NCBI RefSeq assembly: GCF_024758505.1
Contig: NZ_CP077970.1
Coordinates: 992,001-1,056,000 of the forward strand
Source: Bradyrhizobium arachidis
GTDB lineage: Bacteria > Pseudomonadota > Alphaproteobacteria > Rhizobiales > Xanthobacteraceae
Length of the DNA stretch: 64,000 bases
Direction: 5' to 3'
Shown: piece after piece, positions 43,627-54,093 of the stretch
Position numbering within the stretch: the first letter of the stretch is position 1
How the letters are laid out: the number at the start of each line of letters is the position of its first letter
The notes under the pieces: generated by a model
Told to the model about the DNA's origin: nothing
The model's database searches: none
Seen by the model: only the letters and a program-made list of their open reading frames with translations
Program-made: the position numbers and the translations under genes

Positions 43627-44367
43627 TCAGGATTTGGAAAGCAGTCTGCGGGCGGTTTCGAGGTCGGCCGGCGTGTCGACGCCGCGGGGCACGCTGTCGA
43701 CGATGGTGAAGTCGATGCGCATGCCGGCCTCCAGCGCCCGGAGCTGCTCCAGCTTCTCCTGGAGTTCCAGGGGCGAGGGTGGGAGCGACACAAAGCGCTC
43801 CAGTGCGGCACGGCGGTAGGCGTAAAGGCCGATGTGATGATACCGCGGTCCGTCGCCATGCGGGGCGGTGGCGCGGGTGAAGTAGAGCGCCCGCATGCGC
43901 CGTCCGCCCAATGAGCTGCCCACGGCCTTCACCACGCTTGGCGCAAGGTCCTCCTCCTCGGTGTGGATCTGCGAGGCCAGCGTCGCGATGTCCACGGCGG
44001 GGTCGGCGAGCGGCGGCAGTACGTCGCGGATGTTGTCCGTCGTAATGGTCGGGAAATCACCCTGGAGATTGACCACGATCTCGGCCTTGGCGTCGGGATC
44101 GAGCTTCAGCATGGCCTCGTGGATACGGTCGGAGCCCGAGGGGTGTTCGGGACGGGTCATCACAGCTACGCCGCCATGGGCGGTCACGGCGTCCGCGATC
44201 TCCTGCGTGTCGGTCGCGACCGCGACCCGGCCGATACCCGCTGATTCCGCCCGGCGCAAAACGTGCACGATCATCGGCTGTCCGGCGATATCGGCCAGCG
44301 GCTTGCCGGGCAGGCGGGTCGCCGCCATGCGCGCCGGAATCAGCACCAGAATGCGGGGATCTGTCAT
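43627..44367 (-). CDS. kdsB: 3-deoxy-manno-octulosonate cytidylyltransferase
   Basis: 246 aa. Nucleotidyltransferase with '[19 protein letters not shown]' (about residues 8-26), '[17 protein letters not shown]' (about 75-91), and '[11 protein letters not shown]' (about 98-108). Activates Kdo as CMP-Kdo for lipopolysaccharide inner core. Divergent from the cytochrome gene, in line with the kdsB-cycM neighbourhood I recall from Bradyrhizobium. Confidence 0.95.
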   Translation of the reverse strand: MTDPRILVLIPARMAATRLPGKPLADIAGQPMIVHVLRRAESAGIGRVAVATDTQEIADAVTAHGGVAVMTRPEHPSGSDRIHEAMLKLDPDAKAEIVVNLQGDFPTITTDNIRDVLPPLADPAVDIATLASQIHTEEEDLAPSVVKAVGSSLGGRRMRALYFTRATAPHGDGPRYHHIGLYAYRRAALERFVSLPPSPLELQEKLEQLRALEAGMRIDFTIVDSVPRGVDTPADLETARRLLSKS

Positions 44368-44579
44368 CCGGTCGGGGACCCTGGAAACGGGGCGCGAAAC
44401 GCGCCGGAAATGGGTGGGGATGGGGTGAAAGCGGGCCCGTTTATACGGGTTGCCAGACCCCGGGCAAACCGATATCTCATCGCTGCTCGGGGGTGGGGTG
44501 GAACGTCCGATTCCCCTGGGGCCTGTCTTGGCGGCTTGGGCCGCACTTCCTTATCTCGCGGCGTGGGGCCTGATCCGAA

Positions 44580-45131
44580 ATGGACTCCTTCGAACTCAAC
44601 AAGATCCTCGGTGCCGTGCTCGGCACCTGCCTCGTTCTCCTGGTGACGAGCTTCACCGCCCAGGCGCTGTTCTCCCCGAAGCCGCTGGAGAAGCCCGGTT
44701 TCGAGATCGCGGTGAAGGAAGATGCCGGCCACGGCAAAGAAGGCGGCGCCGCTGCGGCCTCCGAGCCGATCGAAAAGCTGCTCCAGACTGCGTCCGTCGA
44801 GAAGGGCGCCTCCGCCGCCAAGAAGTGCGGCGCCTGCCACACGTTTGAGAAGGGCGGCCCGAACCGCGTTGGTCCGAACCTGTTCGGCGTCGTCGGCGAG
44901 CCGCGTGGCGAAGGTCGTGGCGGCTTCAACTTCTCGGCTGCGATGAAGGGCAAGGGCGGTACCTGGACCATCGACGACCTCAACAAGTTCATCGCCAATC
45001 CGAAGGGCTTCATCCCGGGCACCGCGATGGGCTTTGCCGGCATTCAGAAGGATTCCGAGCGCGCCGACGTGATCGCGTATCTGAACTCGCTGTCGGATAG
45101 CCCGAAGCCGCTGCCGACCGCGGCGAAGTAA
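44580..45131 (+). CDS. cycM: Membrane-anchored c-type cytochrome (CycM)
   Basis: 183 aa. An uncleaved N-terminal membrane anchor (about residues 9-30), an Ala/Lys-rich linker (about 40-65), then a class I cytochrome c with heme motif CGACH (Cys83, Cys86, His87) and axial Met150 in 'PGTAMGFAG'. The size and layout match B. japonicum CycM (184 aa), which is known to carry electrons from the bc1 complex to the aa3 oxidase. ATG 44580. A clear hairpin follows at 45158. Confidence 0.93.
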   Translation: MDSFELNKILGAVLGTCLVLLVTSFTAQALFSPKPLEKPGFEIAVKEDAGHGKEGGAAAASEPIEKLLQTASVEKGASAAKKCGACHTFEKGGPNRVGPNLFGVVGEPRGEGRGGFNFSAAMKGKGGTWTIDDLNKFIANPKGFIPGTAMGFAGIQKDSERADVIAYLNSLSDSPKPLPTAAK

Positions 45132-45157
45132 CGTTCCCGGCGTCGCGAGACGATTTG

Positions 45158-45180
45158 CGGCCAGGCCCTGCGCCTGGCCG
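45158..45180 (+). terminator. Hairpin after cycM
   Basis: CGGCCAGGC-CCTGC-GCCTGGCCG, perfect 9-bp stem, followed by TTTCC. Located 27 nt past the cycM stop. Confidence 0.75.
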
Positions 45181-45343
45181 TTTCCGTATCTATATGGTCG
45201 CGTTGTTGTTATCGGGGCGTTTGGCCGCAGCGGACCGCCCCGGCAAGCTTCCAAGATGAGGAAAAAGCAACTTAATCGGTCGAAACCTTGCCGTATATTG
45301 GGGCCTTAAGGGATAGGCCCCTCTCCAAGACAGGGATGTTCAT

Positions 45344-47245
45344 TTGGCAATTACCCGACGCGATCTTCTCCTCGCCGGCGCTGCAACTGCGGCGCTTCCC
45401 GCTCTCGGTTCCACCGCGGGCCTTCCGCTGATCGGTAAGGCCGAGGCGCAAGCCGCAGGCGAGCTGCCTTGGCGGCACGCGCTGTCGCTGTTCGGCAAGG
45501 TCAAGTACCCCGCCGATTTCAAGCGTTTCGACTACGTCAATCCGGAAGCGCCGAAGGGCGGCGTCGCGCGCCAGATCGCCGTCGGCACGTTCGACAATTT
45601 CAACATCGTCGTATCGGGCGTGAAGGGTACCTTCGCCGGTGCCGTCGCATTCATCTATGAAAACCTGCTGACGCAGTCGCTCGATGAAGTCTCGACCGAA
45701 TATGGCGCGCTGGCCGAGGCCGTCAGCCACCCCGACGATTTCGCCTTCGTGACCTATCGCTTGCGACCGGAGGCCAAGTGGCACGACGGCAAGCCGGTCA
45801 CGGCTGACGACGTGATCTTCTCGCTTGATTCCTTCAAAAAGCATCACCCGATGTATTCGGCTTACTACAGCCACGTGGTGAAGGCCGAGAAGGTTGGCGA
45901 GCGCGAAGTCAAGTTCGTGTTCGATGCCCCGGGTAATCGCGAACTGCCGCAAATCCTCGGCCAGCTCTACGTGCTGCCGAAGCATTGGTGGGAGGGCACC
46001 GATGCGCAGGGCCGCAAGCGCGATGTCTCCACCACCACGCTCGAAATACCGCTCGGGTCCGGCCCCTACAGGATCAAGGAATTCGTTGCGGGACGGTCGA
46101 TGGCTCTGGAGCGCGTCAAGGACTATTGGGGGCGTGATTTCGCGGCCAATGTCGGCCGCAACAATTTCGACGAGCTGCGCTACGAATATTTCCGCGACGC
46201 CACCGTCGCGATCGAGGCGTTCAAGGCCGACCAGGTCGACTGGCGCGCCGAGAACAGCGCGAAGAACTGGGCAACCGCCTACGATTTCCCGGCCGTGACC
46301 GAGAAGCGCGTGATCCTCGAGGAATTCGCCAATCGCAGCTCCGGCGTCATGCAGGCTTTCGTGCCGAACCTGCGCCGCGCCAAGTTCAGCGATCCCCGCG
46401 TGCGTCGTGCGCTCAACTACGCGTTCGACTTCGAGGAGATGAACAAGCAGATCTTCTACGGCCAGTACAAGCGCGTCAGCAGCTATTTCGACGGCATCGA
46501 TGAGCTGATGGCAACCGGACTGCCGCAGGGGAAGGAGCTTGAGATTCTCGAGACCGTCCGCGCCGAAGTCCCGCCCGAAGTCTTCACGACCGCCTACACC
46601 AATCCGGTCGGTGGCAGTTCGGAGGCCGTGCGTGATAATCTGCGCGAGGCGCTGCGTCTGTTCAAGGAGGCCGGCTACGAGGTGCGCGACCGCAAGCTGA
46701 CCGACACCAAAACCGGCGCTCAGTTCTCGCTTGAATTGCTGAACCAGGATCCGAGCTTCGAACGGGTCACGCTGTTCTACAAGCCGTCGCTGGAGCGGCT
46801 CGGCATCGCCGTGAGCGTGCGAACGGTCGATCCGACCCAGTACGAGAACAGGCTTCGCGACTGGGATTTCGACGTCGTCACCAACTCCTGGGGCGAGTCG
46901 CAATCTCCGGGCAACGAGCAGCGGGAATTCTGGTCGTCCAAGTCCGCCGACATCGCCGGTTCGCGCAACATTTCCGGCATCAAGAATCCAGCCGTCGACA
47001 AGCTGATCGAGCGGCTGATCTACGCCACCGATCGCGACGACCTCGTCGCCGCGACCAAGGCGCTGGACCGCGTGCTGCTGTGGAATCACTACGTCGTGCC
47101 GCAGTGGACCTACTCGAAGGTGCGCACCGCGCGCTGGGACCGTTTTGGCCGGCCGGCGGAACTGCCCAAATACGGTCAGTCCGGCTTCCCCTTCATCTGG
47201 TGGTACGACGCAGACAAGGCGGCGCGGATCGCAAAGAAGTCGTGA
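45344..47245 (+). CDS. yejA1: Periplasmic peptide-binding protein YejA-type, copy 1 (TTG start)
   Basis: 633 aa SBP_bac_5 family. Twin-arginine signal 'ITRRDLLLAGAATAALPAL' at residues 3-21, so it may be exported folded. Hallmark YejA segments include 'KYPADFKRFDYVNPEAPKGG' and 'RPEAKWHDGKPVTADDVIFS'. No ATG is available in frame; TTG 45344 has AGGG eight nt upstream. First gene of a five-gene peptide importer. In Sinorhizobium the yej system takes up antimicrobial and microcin C-type peptides. Confidence 0.88.
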   Translation: MAITRRDLLLAGAATAALPALGSTAGLPLIGKAEAQAAGELPWRHALSLFGKVKYPADFKRFDYVNPEAPKGGVARQIAVGTFDNFNIVVSGVKGTFAGAVAFIYENLLTQSLDEVSTEYGALAEAVSHPDDFAFVTYRLRPEAKWHDGKPVTADDVIFSLDSFKKHHPMYSAYYSHVVKAEKVGEREVKFVFDAPGNRELPQILGQLYVLPKHWWEGTDAQGRKRDVSTTTLEIPLGSGPYRIKEFVAGRSMALERVKDYWGRDFAANVGRNNFDELRYEYFRDATVAIEAFKADQVDWRAENSAKNWATAYDFPAVTEKRVILEEFANRSSGVMQAFVPNLRRAKFSDPRVRRALNYAFDFEEMNKQIFYGQYKRVSSYFDGIDELMATGLPQGKELEILETVRAEVPPEVFTTAYTNPVGGSSEAVRDNLREALRLFKEAGYEVRDRKLTDTKTGAQFSLELLNQDPSFERVTLFYKPSLERLGIAVSVRTVDPTQYENRLRDWDFDVVTNSWGESQSPGNEQREFWSSKSADIAGSRNISGIKNPAVDKLIERLIYATDRDDLVAATKALDRVLLWNHYVVPQWTYSKVRTARWDRFGRPAELPKYGQSGFPFIWWYDADKAARIAKKS

Positions 47246-47259
47246 AGGACATTTTCCGC

Positions 47260-49158
47260 ATGACGCAGGTGTCACGCCGCCATGTGCTCGCTCTCGGTGC
47301 CGGCAGCGCTCTCGGTGCGTCGCTCGGCTTACCTCCGTTGCGCGGCGCGCGCGCTTCGGAGGCGGGGATCGCGTCGCATGGCATCTCGGCCTTCGGCGAT
47401 CTCAAATATCCCGCCGACTTCCACCATTTCGACTACGTCAATGTGGATGCGCCCAAGGGCGGCGCGTTTTCGCTGATTCCGTCGGTGCGCGCCTACAATC
47501 AGTCCTACCAGACCTTCAACTCGCTCAACGCCTTCATCCTCAAGGGCGATGGTGCGCAAGGCATGGACATGACCTTCGCGGCGCTGATGGTGCGGGCAAA
47601 TGACGAGCCGGACGCGATGTACGGGCTTGCCGCCAAGTCCGTGCAGATCTCGCCGGACAAACTCGTTTATCGCTTCACGATGCGGCCGGAGGCGAAATTC
47701 CACGACGGCACGAAGCTCACCGCCCACGACGCGGCGTTTTCGCTGACGTCCCTGAAGACCAAGGGCCATCCGCTCATCATCGTCCAGATGCGCGACATGG
47801 TCGGCGCCGAGGCTCTCGACGACACGACGCTCGTCGTCACCTTTGCCAAGGGGCGCGCACGTGACGTGCCGCTCTATGTTGCGAGCCTGCCGATCTTCTC
47901 GAAAGCCTACTACGCCACGCGCGCCTTCGACGAATCGACGCTCGACGTCCCGCTCGGCTCCGGTCCCTACAAGGTCGGGAAATTCGAGGTCAATCGCTAC
48001 ATCGAGTACGACCGGGTGAAGAACTGGTGGGCGGCCGATCTCCCGGTCTGCCGCGGCAGCTACAATTTCGACGTCGTGCGCTACGAGTTCTATCGCGACC
48101 GCGACGTCGCCTTCGAAGGTTTTACGGGCAAGAATTACCTCTATCGCGAGGAGTTCACCTCCCGCATCTGGGCGACGCGCTACGATTTCTCCGCCGTCAA
48201 GGACGGCCGCGTCAAGATGGAGGTCACGCCGGACGATACGCCGTCCGGCGCACAGGGCTGGTTCATCAATACCCGTCGCGACAAGTTCAAGGACGCGCGC
48301 GTGCGCGAGGCCTTGACCAATGCGTTCGATTTCGAATGGACCAACAAGACCATCATGTACGGCGCCTATGCGCGCACGGTCTCGCCGTTTCAGAACTCGG
48401 ATCTGATGGCAAGCAACGGGCCTCCTTCACCGGAAGAGCTGAAGTTGCTGGAGCCATTTCGTGGCCAAGTCCCCGACGAAGTATTCGCTGCACCGTTTTC
48501 GCCTCCGGTATCTGACGGCTCCGGGCAAGACCGCGGCCTGTTGCGCAAGGCGCAGCAATTGCTGAACGAGGCCGGAATACCGATCAAGGACGGCAAGCGG
48601 ATGCTGCCGAACGGCGAGGTGTTCAGGATCGAGTTCCTGTTGGACGAGCCGTCCTTCCAGCCGCATCATGCGCCCTACATCAAGAACCTGGGGACGCTCG
48701 GTATTGACGCGAGCGTGCGTCTCGTCGATGCCGTGCAATACAAGGCGCGCCAGGAAGATTTCGATTTTGACATGACGATCCAGCGCTTCAGCATGTCGGC
48801 GACGCCGGGCGACGCGATGCGCGCGTTCTTCTCTTCGCAAGCCGCGGCAACCAAGGGATCATACAATCTTGCAGGCGTCGCCAGTCCGGCCCTCGACGCG
48901 ATGATCGAGAAGATCATGGCGGCCGACGGCCGCGAGGAATTGACCTTCGCCTGTCGTGCCTTCGATCGTCTGTTCCGCGCCGGCCGATACTGGGTGCCGC
49001 AATGGTACAACAAGACGCACCGGCTGGCGTATTGGGATCAGTTCGGCCATCCGGCCAAGCTGCCGCGCTATGCCAACGGGGTCGGTGCGCCCGAGATCTG
49101 GTGGTTTGACGCTGCCAAGGCCGCCAAGATCGACAATAAGACCGAGCAGGCGAAATAG
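47260..49158 (+). CDS. yejA2: Periplasmic peptide-binding protein YejA-type, copy 2
   Basis: 632 aa, paralog of the preceding gene ('KYPADFHHFDYVNVDAPKGG', 'RPEAKFHDGTKLTAHDAAFS'), also with a twin-arginine-like signal 'SRRHVLALGAGSALGASLG' at residues 5-23. ATG 47260 has AAGGA about 10 nt upstream; a GTG at 47242 overlapping the yejA1 stop is an alternative start. Two binding proteins feeding one permease suggests a broader peptide range. Gene order A1-A2-B-E-F as in S. meliloti (recalled). Confidence 0.88.
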   Translation: MTQVSRRHVLALGAGSALGASLGLPPLRGARASEAGIASHGISAFGDLKYPADFHHFDYVNVDAPKGGAFSLIPSVRAYNQSYQTFNSLNAFILKGDGAQGMDMTFAALMVRANDEPDAMYGLAAKSVQISPDKLVYRFTMRPEAKFHDGTKLTAHDAAFSLTSLKTKGHPLIIVQMRDMVGAEALDDTTLVVTFAKGRARDVPLYVASLPIFSKAYYATRAFDESTLDVPLGSGPYKVGKFEVNRYIEYDRVKNWWAADLPVCRGSYNFDVVRYEFYRDRDVAFEGFTGKNYLYREEFTSRIWATRYDFSAVKDGRVKMEVTPDDTPSGAQGWFINTRRDKFKDARVREALTNAFDFEWTNKTIMYGAYARTVSPFQNSDLMASNGPPSPEELKLLEPFRGQVPDEVFAAPFSPPVSDGSGQDRGLLRKAQQLLNEAGIPIKDGKRMLPNGEVFRIEFLLDEPSFQPHHAPYIKNLGTLGIDASVRLVDAVQYKARQEDFDFDMTIQRFSMSATPGDAMRAFFSSQAAATKGSYNLAGVASPALDAMIEKIMAADGREELTFACRAFDRLFRAGRYWVPQWYNKTHRLAYWDQFGHPAKLPRYANGVGAPEIWWFDAAKAAKIDNKTEQAK

Positions 49159-49160
49159 CC

Positions 49161-50270
49161 ATGAACGCCTATATCGTCCGCCGTCTTCTCCTGATGCTTC
49201 CGACCCTGCTCGGCATCCTGTTCGTGTCCTTCGTGGTCGTGCAGTTCGCGCCCGGCGGCCCGGTCGAGCGCGTCATCGCGCAACTCTCCGGCGCCGATAC
49301 CGGCGGCACGTCGCGCATTTCCGGCGGCGGCGATTTCGCGCAGCGCGCGCCCGGACAGGTCGGCGCCGGCGCCGATGCTGTGAACTCGAAGTATCGCGGC
49401 GCGCAGGGGCTTGATCCCGATTTCATCAAGAAGTTGGAAAAACAGTTCGGCTTCGACAAGCCGGCGCCGGAACGTTTCTTCCTGATGGTCTGGAATTTCG
49501 CCCGCTTCGACTTCGGCCAGAGCTATTTCCGCGACGTCAGCGTGCTCCAGCTCATGAAGGAGAAGCTTCCGGTCTCGATCTCGCTCGGCCTCTGGCTGAC
49601 GCTCATCAGCTATCTGATCTCGATTCCGCTCGGCATCCGCAAGGCGGTGAAGGACGGCACGCGCTTCGACACCTGGACGTCGGGGATCATCATCATCGGC
49701 TATGCCATCCCGGGCTTTCTGTTCGCCATCCTCCTCATCATCCTGTTTGCGGGCGGCTCGTTCCTCAACTGGTTCCCGCTGCGCGGCCTGACTTCGGACG
49801 GCTGGTCGCAATTCCCCTGGTACTGGAAGATCATCGATTATTTCTGGCACATCACGCTACCCTTGTTGTCGATGGCGCTGGGCGCCTTTGCGACAATGAC
49901 GCTACTCACCAAGAACTCGTTCCTCGACGAGATCCGCAAGCAGTATGTCATGACGGCGCGCGCCAAGGGTTGCAGCGAACGCCAGGTGCTTTACGGCCAC
50001 ATCTTCCGCAACGCGATGCTGATCGTCGTGGCAGGCTTCCCGGGCGCATTCGTCCACGCCTTCATTTCGGGCTCGCTGCTGATCGAGACGATCTTCTCCC
50101 TGGATGGGCTCGGCTTGCTCGGCTTCGAGAGCATACTCAACCGCGACTATCCCGTGGTGTTCGGTACGCTCTATATCTATTCGCTCATCGGCCTCGTGAT
50201 GAACCTGATCTCGGATCTGACCTACATGTGGATCGATCCGCGGATCGATTTCGCGGCGCGGGAGGTCTGA
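49161..50270 (+). CDS. yejB: Peptide ABC transporter permease YejB
   Basis: 369 aa. Six membrane helices. The N-terminal segment 'YIVRRLLLMLPTLLGILFVS' and a YejB-specific periplasmic insert after helix 1 (about residues 40-110, Gly/Ala rich) are visible. Coupling motif 'VMTARAKGCSERQVLYGHIF' at about 262-281 is the dipeptide-permease EAA loop. Two nt after yejA2; its stop overlaps the yejE ATG (TGATG). Confidence 0.92.
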   Translation: MNAYIVRRLLLMLPTLLGILFVSFVVVQFAPGGPVERVIAQLSGADTGGTSRISGGGDFAQRAPGQVGAGADAVNSKYRGAQGLDPDFIKKLEKQFGFDKPAPERFFLMVWNFARFDFGQSYFRDVSVLQLMKEKLPVSISLGLWLTLISYLISIPLGIRKAVKDGTRFDTWTSGIIIIGYAIPGFLFAILLIILFAGGSFLNWFPLRGLTSDGWSQFPWYWKIIDYFWHITLPLLSMALGAFATMTLLTKNSFLDEIRKQYVMTARAKGCSERQVLYGHIFRNAMLIVVAGFPGAFVHAFISGSLLIETIFSLDGLGLLGFESILNRDYPVVFGTLYIYSLIGLVMNLISDLTYMWIDPRIDFAAREV

Positions 50271-51448
50271 TGGCGATCACGGCCAAAACTCCGATCGAAA
50301 CCACGACAACCACGCCGTTCGGTACGGCCGTGCCTGTCACCCGGAAGCCATTTGCGCCGTCACCGCTCAACAAGCGGCGCTGGCAGAATTTCAAGGCGAA
50401 CCGTCGCGGTTACTGGTCGTTCTGGATCTTCATTGTCCTGTTCGTGGTGTCGCTGCTCGCAGAGCTGATCGCGAACGACCGGCCATTCCTGATCAAGTAC
50501 GATGGTCGCCTTTATTGGCCGGCCTTCGTCACCTATTCGGAGACGACGTTTGGCGGCGATTTCGAGACCGCGGCCGACTACCGCGATCCCTACCTTCAGA
50601 AACTGATCAAGGAGAAGGGCGGCACCATCGTCTGGCCGCTGATCCGCTATTCCTACAATACGCATAATCTCGACCTGCCTACGCCGGTGCCGTCGCCCCC
50701 GACCTGGATGCTGACGGAAGCGCAATGCAAGCCGGTGCTGGAGAAGAAGGGCCTGAAGAGCTGCCGCGACCTCGAATATAACTGGCTCGGCACGGACGAC
50801 CAGGGACGCGACGTGGTGGCGCGGCTGATCTACGGCTTCCGCATCTCGGTACTGTTCGGCCTGTGCCTCACCATTGTCTCCTCGATCGTCGGTGTCGCGG
50901 CCGGCGGCGTCCAGGGCTATTTCGGCGGCTGGATCGATCTCACCTTCCAGCGTTTCATCGAGATCTGGACCGCTATACCGTATCTCTATTTGCTCCTCAT
51001 CATTTCGTCCGTGCTGGTGCCTGGTTTCTTCGTCCTGCTTGGCATCATGCTGCTGTTTTCCTGGGTCTCGCTGGTGGGTGTGGTGCGGGCAGAATTCCTG
51101 CGCGGACGCAACTTCGAATACATCCAGGCGGCGCGCGCGCTCGGCGTTTCCAACAGGGTGATCATGTTCCGGCACCTGCTGCCGAACGCCATGGTTGCGA
51201 CCATGACGTTCCTGCCGTTCATCGTGTCGACCTCGGTGATGACGCTGACCGCGCTCGACTTCCTCGGCTTCGGCCTGCCGCCCGGCTCGCCTTCGCTCGG
51301 CGAATTGCTGTCGCAGGGCAAGTCCAACGTGCAGGCGCCGTGGCTCGGCTTCACCGGCTTCTTCTCGGTCGCGATCATGCTGTCGCTGCTGATCTTCACC
51401 GGCGAAGCCGCGCGTGACGCGTTCGACCCGCGCAAGACGTTCAAGTGA
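50270..51448 (+). CDS. yejE: Peptide ABC transporter permease YejE
   Basis: 392 aa from ATG 50270, which overlaps the yejB stop and follows GGAGG. The same frame is open about 300 nt upstream inside yejB, but not as a gene. 'NKRRWQNFKANRRGYWSFW' precedes helix 1; a long periplasmic insert (about residues 70-165) is typical of YejE; 'WLGTDDQGRDVVARLIYGFR' and the EAA loop 'YIQAARALGVSNRVIMFRHL' mark the OppC-like core. Confidence 0.92.
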   Translation: MAITAKTPIETTTTTPFGTAVPVTRKPFAPSPLNKRRWQNFKANRRGYWSFWIFIVLFVVSLLAELIANDRPFLIKYDGRLYWPAFVTYSETTFGGDFETAADYRDPYLQKLIKEKGGTIVWPLIRYSYNTHNLDLPTPVPSPPTWMLTEAQCKPVLEKKGLKSCRDLEYNWLGTDDQGRDVVARLIYGFRISVLFGLCLTIVSSIVGVAAGGVQGYFGGWIDLTFQRFIEIWTAIPYLYLLLIISSVLVPGFFVLLGIMLLFSWVSLVGVVRAEFLRGRNFEYIQAARALGVSNRVIMFRHLLPNAMVATMTFLPFIVSTSVMTLTALDFLGFGLPPGSPSLGELLSQGKSNVQAPWLGFTGFFSVAIMLSLLIFTGEAARDAFDPRKTFK

Positions 51449-51456
51449 GGGGCGCG

Positions 51457-53094
51457 ATGGACGCGATCAACCAGCCTCTGCTCAGCGTGCGGGATCTCTC
51501 GGTGGCCTTCCACCAGGGCGGCAACACCACGCTCGCGGTCGACAAGGTCTCGTTTCAGATCAAGCGCGGCGAATGCGTTGCGCTGGTCGGCGAATCCGGC
51601 TCCGGCAAGTCGGTCAGCGCGCTGTCGATCCTGAAGCTGTTGCCCTATCCGAACGCCTCGCATCCGTCCGGCAACATCCGCTTCAAGGGGCGTGATATTC
51701 TGGACCTTCCGGAGCATGAGATGCGCGAGCTTCGCGGCAGCGACATCTCGATCATCTTCCAGGAGCCGATGACCTCGCTCAATCCGCTGCATACGATCGA
51801 GGCGCAGATCGGCGAGATCATCCAGCTCCACAATCCCACCAGCAACGCGCTGGCGCGCAAGCGGACGCTGGAGCTGCTGACCCAGGTCGGCATTCCCGAC
51901 CCCGAAACGCGGCTGTCGAGCTATCCGCACCAATTGTCCGGCGGCCAGCGCCAGCGCGTCATGATCGCCATGGCGCTCGCCAACGAGCCCGATCTCCTGA
52001 TCGCAGACGAGCCGACCACGGCGCTGGACGTCACCGTGCAGGCGCAGATCCTGGCGCTGCTTGCCGAGATCCGTGCGCGGCTCGGCATGAGCCTGCTCTT
52101 CATCACCCACGACCTCGGCATCGTGCGCCGCATTGCCGATACCGTGTGCGTGATGAAGAACGGCCAGATCGTCGAGCAGGGGCCGGTCGAGCAGGTCTTC
52201 AGGAGCCCGAAACATCCCTATACGCGCGACCTGCTCGCCGCCGAGCCAAAACCCGATCCGGCGCCGCCGCAACCGCAGGCCCCGGTCGTGATGTCGGCTG
52301 ATGATCTCAAGGTCTGGTTTCCGATCAAGCGCGGGCTGATGCGCAAGACGGTCGGCCACATCAAGGCGGTCGACGGCGTCAGCGTTGCCGTGCGCAAGGG
52401 CGAGACGCTCGGCGTGGTCGGCGAATCCGGCTCGGGCAAGACCACGCTCGGGCTGGCGCTGTTGCGGCTGATTTCCTCCAACGGCCGCATCGTCTTCTTG
52501 GGCAAGGACATCCAGGGCTTGCGCTTCAAGGAGATGCGGCCCTTCCGGCGCGACATGCAGATCGTGTTCCAGGATCCGTTCGGCTCGCTCAGCCCGCGCA
52601 TGTCGGTCGGCGACATCATCGAGGAAGGCCTCGGCGTGCATCAGCCGAAGCTCAGGCCAGAGGAGCGCGAGGCGCGTGTCGTCAAGGCGCTGGAGGACGT
52701 CGGGCTCAATCCGGAGACGCGCTTCCGCTATCCTCACGAATTCTCCGGCGGCCAGCGCCAGCGCATCAGCATCGCGCGCGCGGTGGTGCTGGAGCCCGAT
52801 TTCATCGTGCTGGACGAGCCGACCAGCGCGCTCGACATGCTGTTCCAGGCCCAGATGGTCGACCTGCTGCGCGACCTGCAGCGCAAGCGCGACCTCACCT
52901 ACATGTTCATCTCGCACGACCTGCGCGTCGTCGCCTCTCTCGCCAGTCATTTGATTGTGATGCGCGGCGGCAAGGTGGTGGAAGAGGGCCAGGCCGCAGA
53001 CCTCTTCAAGAACCCGAAGACGGACTACACGCGCGCGCTGTTCGCGGCGGCGTTCCGGCTGGAGACGGCGGGCAACGGGTCAGTGGCGACCTGA
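51457..53094 (+). CDS. yejF: Peptide ABC transporter double ATPase YejF
   Basis: 545 aa with two complete ABC modules. First: Walker A 'GESGSGKS' (about residues 46-53), signature '[12 protein letters not shown]' (about 161-172), Walker B '[12 protein letters not shown]'. Second: Walker A 'GESGSGKTT' (about 323-331), '[12 protein letters not shown]', '[12 protein letters not shown]'. The fused form is diagnostic for YejF. ATG 51457 follows GTGAGGGG; an in-frame GTG lies 12 nt upstream. Last gene of the yej operon. Confidence 0.93.
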   Translation: MDAINQPLLSVRDLSVAFHQGGNTTLAVDKVSFQIKRGECVALVGESGSGKSVSALSILKLLPYPNASHPSGNIRFKGRDILDLPEHEMRELRGSDISIIFQEPMTSLNPLHTIEAQIGEIIQLHNPTSNALARKRTLELLTQVGIPDPETRLSSYPHQLSGGQRQRVMIAMALANEPDLLIADEPTTALDVTVQAQILALLAEIRARLGMSLLFITHDLGIVRRIADTVCVMKNGQIVEQGPVEQVFRSPKHPYTRDLLAAEPKPDPAPPQPQAPVVMSADDLKVWFPIKRGLMRKTVGHIKAVDGVSVAVRKGETLGVVGESGSGKTTLGLALLRLISSNGRIVFLGKDIQGLRFKEMRPFRRDMQIVFQDPFGSLSPRMSVGDIIEEGLGVHQPKLRPEEREARVVKALEDVGLNPETRFRYPHEFSGGQRQRISIARAVVLEPDFIVLDEPTSALDMLFQAQMVDLLRDLQRKRDLTYMFISHDLRVVASLASHLIVMRGGKVVEEGQAADLFKNPKTDYTRALFAAAFRLETAGNGSVAT

Positions 53095-53130
53095 ACCGTC
53101 CGCGCGTGTCCCGCAATGACGATGCATGGC

Positions 53131-54093
53131 TCAGCCGGCGTAACGAACGCCACGCGGCGAATCGCCGAAGCGGGCTCGGAACAAGCGGTTGAAATGCGAA
53201 ACATCCGAGAAGCCGACCTCGAGGGCGATATCGGAAATCAGCTGCGCGCTGGCGCGAGCCTCGGTCAACAGCTTGAGCGCCCGTTGGAGACGTAACTCAT
53301 TCACGTGCCTGGTGAACGATGATCCTGATGACTCCATCAGGCGCTGCAGGTAGCGGGGTGAGATGCCCTGGCAACGAGCTACCACTTCGACGTTCAGCCC
53401 TGGCTCATGAAAGTGCGCCGCGATGTAGTCGAGGACGGCGCGGTGGCGCGCAGCCACGACCGCGCTCGCACCGCTCTCGCCCAAGGGAGCGAACTCACCG
53501 ATTGCGAGCGCCACGAGATCATGGATGTGAGCCACGACCGCATCGCGCAGCTTGGGAGCGGCCAGAGCACTCTCGTTGAAGGCCGACTTCAGGTAAGCCA
53601 TGAGGAGTCGGAGCGCTTCAGCTCGCTGGGAAATCGGCCGCATGGAGAGGCTTTCGACGTTCGCCACGCGCTGTGCAATCGCGTCGCGCGGCACGGCCAG
53701 ACCGAATAGCAATCCGTCGACATAGGTGACGGTGGCGGGTTCCGAATGCAGAATTGCGATTGCGTCGCCGGCGCGAAGCGTAATGTCCTGGCCGCGCTGC
53801 GACAGCTGACTTCTGCTGGGCGAGCAAACGATGAGGCCGATCGAATCGTCACCGTCGGCGATGCTCGCTTGCACGCGCTTGAAACGCATGGACGAGCCTT
53901 TCAGTGCGAGCCTGCGCAAACCCCGGATCGCTTGCAGCGTTGCGGCCGCCTGAAACGGACTCGAGAGAGGCTCGATATCGGCGTGGACTATGCCGCGCCC
54001 AAAGTCCTCGCGCCATAGCGGAAGCCGCATCCGCTGCGGAAGCTCGCGTGTCGAGAATCGATGCGATACGAATTCGGCCGCGTCCGTGGACAT
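53131..54093 (-). CDS. AraC-family transcriptional regulator
   Basis: 320 aa. N-terminal AraC_binding_2-like sensor domain (about residues 10-180) and C-terminal double HTH (about 215-318): 'ISPRYLQRLMESSGSSFTRH' and 'IALEVGFSDVSHFNRLFRAR'. Convergent with yejF (36 nt). Upstream is a long gene-poor region, so no target is evident. ATG 54093. Confidence 0.9.
   Translation of the reverse strand: MSTDAAEFVSHRFSTRELPQRMRLPLWREDFGRGIVHADIEPLSSPFQAAATLQAIRGLRRLALKGSSMRFKRVQASIADGDDSIGLIVCSPSRSQLSQRGQDITLRAGDAIAILHSEPATVTYVDGLLFGLAVPRDAIAQRVANVESLSMRPISQRAEALRLLMAYLKSAFNESALAAPKLRDAVVAHIHDLVALAIGEFAPLGESGASAVVAARHRAVLDYIAAHFHEPGLNVEVVARCQGISPRYLQRLMESSGSSFTRHVNELRLQRALKLLTEARASAQLISDIALEVGFSDVSHFNRLFRARFGDSPRGVRYAG

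Noticed and set aside
45272..47275. Long minus-strand frame opposite yejA1, and similar ones opposite yejE/yejF and the MBOAT gene
   Set aside because: All are mirror frames of well-supported genes and have no motifs.
53131..54093. The AraC gene as regulator of the yej operon
   Set aside because: It is convergent with yejF and nothing ties it to the yej promoter at about 45250-45343; adjacency alone is not enough.
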